From Synechococcales cyanobacterium bin59.metabat.ball.084 (GTDB lineage Bacteria > Cyanobacteriota > Cyanobacteriia > Cyanobacteriales > Chamaesiphonaceae), in NCBI GenBank assembly GCA_013297675.1, contig JAAFHZ010000013.1:1-54493 (forward strand): 54,493 nucleotides of DNA, written 5' to 3'. Position numbers and translations under genes: made by a program. Below the pieces are notes generated by a model. It ran no database searches and had not been told where the DNA came from. It was given only the letters and a program-made list of their open reading frames with translations. Below are positions 53,035 through 54,493 of the stretch, one piece after another; the stretch's first letter is position 1, and each line of letters begins with the position of its first letter.

Positions 53035-53262
53035 TTACCTATCTGCATTTGGTGGGTTTGATTTCTGGGGCTTGATCACTTCGCTCGTTTCTCCATCTCT
53101 AACTATAGCTGCTCCATATATGTTGCGAACTACACAATAATTAGGGCAAATAAATACTTGCCCCTTACTGTCAACATATCTTTCTTGAGCAAGTGCAGAT
53201 CCAGGCATAAAGTAAGCAAGGACACTGCAAGCGATAAATCCTCTCAAGATTTTTTTGTGCAT
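53035..53262 (-). CDS. Small secreted protein
   Basis: The 75-residue protein starts with a signal peptide ('MHKKILRGFIACSVLAYFMP' to 'ALAQ') and has a short mature part with two cysteines ('FICPNYCVVRN'). The ATG at 53262 has a proper TTTTGGAG spacing (7 nt); the ATG at 53268 touches the ribosome site. Function is unknown; no neighbour gives a hint. Confidence 0.55.
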   Translation of the reverse strand: MHKKILRGFIACSVLAYFMPGSALAQERYVDSKGQVFICPNYCVVRNIYGAAIVRDGETSEVIKPQKSNPPNADR

Positions 53263-53385
53263 GGCCATTCTCCAAAAGAAAAGATTTTCAAAGGTAAGGC
53301 TAACAACAGGTTAGACTGAAACTATTCCGTATAACTCCGAGAAAAAGATTGATTAGGAAGTTTGAATTCTACGAAGACTTAATTT

Positions 53386-54015
53386 ATGTCTTACAGTCAA
53401 TTTAAAACCCTGGCAAGTGTCAAAGAAGCCTTTGGGATTGTGACCAAAGAAGGAGTTCGATTTTTCCCTGAAGATTTGCCACCTTTGCTGCCATCTCAGA
53501 TGTTGCAGGAATATTTAAATATTGGGATGCCGATCGCCACTGCAACCGGGAGTGAAAAAGTTCGCTCAGAGCTGTTGATCAGTCCAATTTTGATCGAGGT
53601 AAGGCAGATTCTCCAGCAGCAAATAGGTTTCTTTTCAGGGGAAGAATTTACTGTCGATGAATCAGTGGGTTTGAGTGGCATTTGTGATTTCTTACTGAGT
53701 CGATAGCTTCGCTTGCACCAGAGGTGATCGCCAGCCCTAATTGAAATTGAGGCACCGGTATTTACCCTGGTGGAAGCAAAGAAAGCTGATTTGCGCTTGG
53801 GTTTAGGGCAATGCGCAGCCGAAATGGTCGCAGCCCAACGGTTTAATCAGGCCAAGGGAAAGCCGATCGCCGAGATCTATGGTGCGGTGAGCAGCGGTAC
53901 CCAGTGGCGATTTATGCGCTTAGTAGAACAGGAGTTGACGATCGATGTCACCGATTATCCACTCTCACCAGTAGGACAAATTTTGGCGTATTTAGTGTGG
54001 ATGGCCAGAGGGTAG
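53386..54015 (+). pseudogene. PD-(D/E)XK-like gene split by a 24-nt insertion with a stop codon
   Basis: An N-terminal part (53386-53706, ending 'GLSGICDFLLSR' then TAG) and a C-terminal part ('APVFTLVEAKKADLR' onward to 54015) are in the same frame. Deleting the 24 nt at 53705-53728 joins them as 'DFLLSRSPALIEIEAPVF', giving an uninterrupted 201-residue protein. The Asp of 'CDFLL' and the Glu-Ala-Lys of 'VEAKK' resemble a PD-(D/E)XK nuclease core; the insertion sits between them. Similar full-length hypothetical proteins are common in cyanobacteria. The gene is probably dead unless the TAG is read through. Confidence 0.8.
53705..53728. mobile_element. 24-nt SDR5-like insertion creating an in-frame TAG
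   Basis: It lies between cgat and cgcc; removal restores gtcgatcgcc (7/8 HIP1). The two mini-hairpins are AGC-ttc-GCT and CACC-aga-GGTG, the same architecture as the elements at 17037 and 47605 but in reverse order (3-bp stem first, 4-bp second), consistent with opposite orientation. Sequence differs while the paired structure is kept. Confidence 0.75.
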
Positions 54016-54019
54016 AAAG

Positions 54020-54385
54020 CTATATACTTTGAAGCTGAGTAGCAAACCACTGGGCAGCATTGCCATTGTCATTATCCATTTGAGCCAAGGTTTGGTCGAG
54101 TAGATCGATCGGTAATCCGGCCAAAGCTACCGAAACTTGACACTCTCGATAAACCCCATCTACTAACCGGAAAGCCCAAACCTGCCGAGCACGCACACTG
54201 ATCACCCAATACTCCGGCACACCCAGAGCCAAATACAACTGTTTTTTCTCATCCAAATCAATAGTCAGCGTTGTATTTGATATTTCGGCCACCAAATCTG
54301 GCACCCGCCATCGATCGAGATTAATACGTCGCGGTTCACCGGGTTGCCAAGTGGGAGAATCAGCGCCAATATAGCGGTTCCGCAT
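54020..54385 (-). CDS. Uma2 family protein, N-terminally truncated
   Basis: The 121-residue ORF carries the C-terminal half of a Uma2 (DUF820) protein: 'WRVPDLVAEISNTTLTIDLD', 'EKKQLYLALGVPEYWVISVR'. A whole protein would be about 190-220 residues. The frame stays open upstream of the ATG for several codons and then runs into the region before a transposase start. It is only distantly related to the two Uma2 genes at the left end. Probably a remnant truncated by an insertion. Confidence 0.6.
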   Translation of the reverse strand: MRNRYIGADSPTWQPGEPRRINLDRWRVPDLVAEISNTTLTIDLDEKKQLYLALGVPEYWVISVRARQVWAFRLVDGVYRECQVSVALAGLPIDLLDQTLAQMDNDNGNAAQWFATQLQSI

Positions 54386-54428
54386 CGAATTTAGTGTATT
54401 ATATGTTCAAAGTAGATATTTATAAACA

Positions 54429-54493
54429 ATGAAAGCATACTCACTAGACCTAAGACGGAAAATTATCGAGACCGATCGTACTGAAATGATTAC
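54429..54493 (+). mobile_element. Start of an IS630-type transposase gene (cut by window end)
   Basis: The last 65 bases encode MKAYSLDLRRKIIETDRTEM, the N-terminal helix-turn-helix start of IS630-family transposases ('YSLDLR.KI'). Only 21 codons are visible, so integrity cannot be judged. The element's left end should lie just upstream (about 54386-54425), at or next to the truncation point of the Uma2 gene. Confidence 0.65.

Noticed and set aside
1-54493. CRISPR array or prophage
   Set aside because: No regularly spaced direct repeats of CRISPR size and no phage structural genes are present.

Overview
This window comes from a cyanobacterium. It carries the divergently arranged petC-petA operon and DUF3067 gene, petM, a Ycf39-type photosystem II assembly factor, a Ycf45-type AAA/R3H protein, and families largely confined to cyanobacteria (DUF2949, DUF4079, DUF1822, a PatD-like protein). 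Copies of the cyanobacterial octamer HIP1 (GCGATCGC) and its one-mismatch variants occur throughout. The genus cannot be fixed from this sequence; a non-heterocystous filamentous or deep-branching lineage is only a guess.

Layout. 0.2-7.9 kb is an accessory, AT-rich island. A TdeIII-type restriction-modification pair is bracketed by two nearly identical Uma2 genes in direct orientation. It is followed by a XisI remnant, a two-gene membrane protein/NA37 module that looks like an uncharacterised defence pair, and gene debris. 7.9-11.5 kb holds a HAD phosphatase, the (p)ppGpp enzyme Rel and a PatD-like protein. 11.7-17.1 kb is a four-gene chaperone-usher pilus locus. 17.2-19.1 kb has a DEDD exonuclease converging on a putative nucleotidyltransferase-fold protein. 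19.3-26.9 kb is core metabolism and photosynthesis (DUF2949 with a long structured leader, petA, petC, lpxC, nadK, ycf39, petM, pdxA, tRNA-Arg). 27-30.4 kb is a sigma factor-DUF1822-CHAT operon.

30.7-36.5 kb is the most interesting region. It contains an atypical NarL-type regulator (Glu at the phosphorylation site), a short HlyD-like protein, a C39-peptidase ABC exporter, a VKOR-thioredoxin disulfide catalyst, a secreted protein, and a separately transcribed 85-residue precursor with a textbook double-glycine-type leader and two core cysteines. A composite DNA motif (TGTCAT-N8-ACATGACA-N6-ACATGT) lies upstream of both the exporter operon and the precursor gene, with identical spacing. I infer a disulfide-bonded, cationic, secreted peptide (bacteriocin or signal) with its own regulon.

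36.7-52.7 kb is mixed core and accessory: leuB-small ORF-prepilin peptidase, a stand-alone DALR-domain protein opposite a Crp-family regulator, rsmA, an MFS transporter, a TPR protein, an internally deleted old yellow enzyme beside its ArsR regulator, DUF4079, an EamA transporter, a GIY-YIG protein, a DUF4145/HEPN-like protein, Ycf45, and rplU-rpmA. The last 2 kb is decaying accessory DNA: a broken PD-(D/E)XK-like gene, a truncated Uma2 gene and the start of an IS630-type transposase.

A second theme runs through the window: 24-nt insertions inside HIP1 octamers. Four are seen. One can be compared directly with its empty site (the two Uma2 copies), two add eight residues in frame to proteins, and one introduces a stop codon that splits a gene. 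They match what is known of the SDR5 family of very small cyanobacterial mobile repeats.
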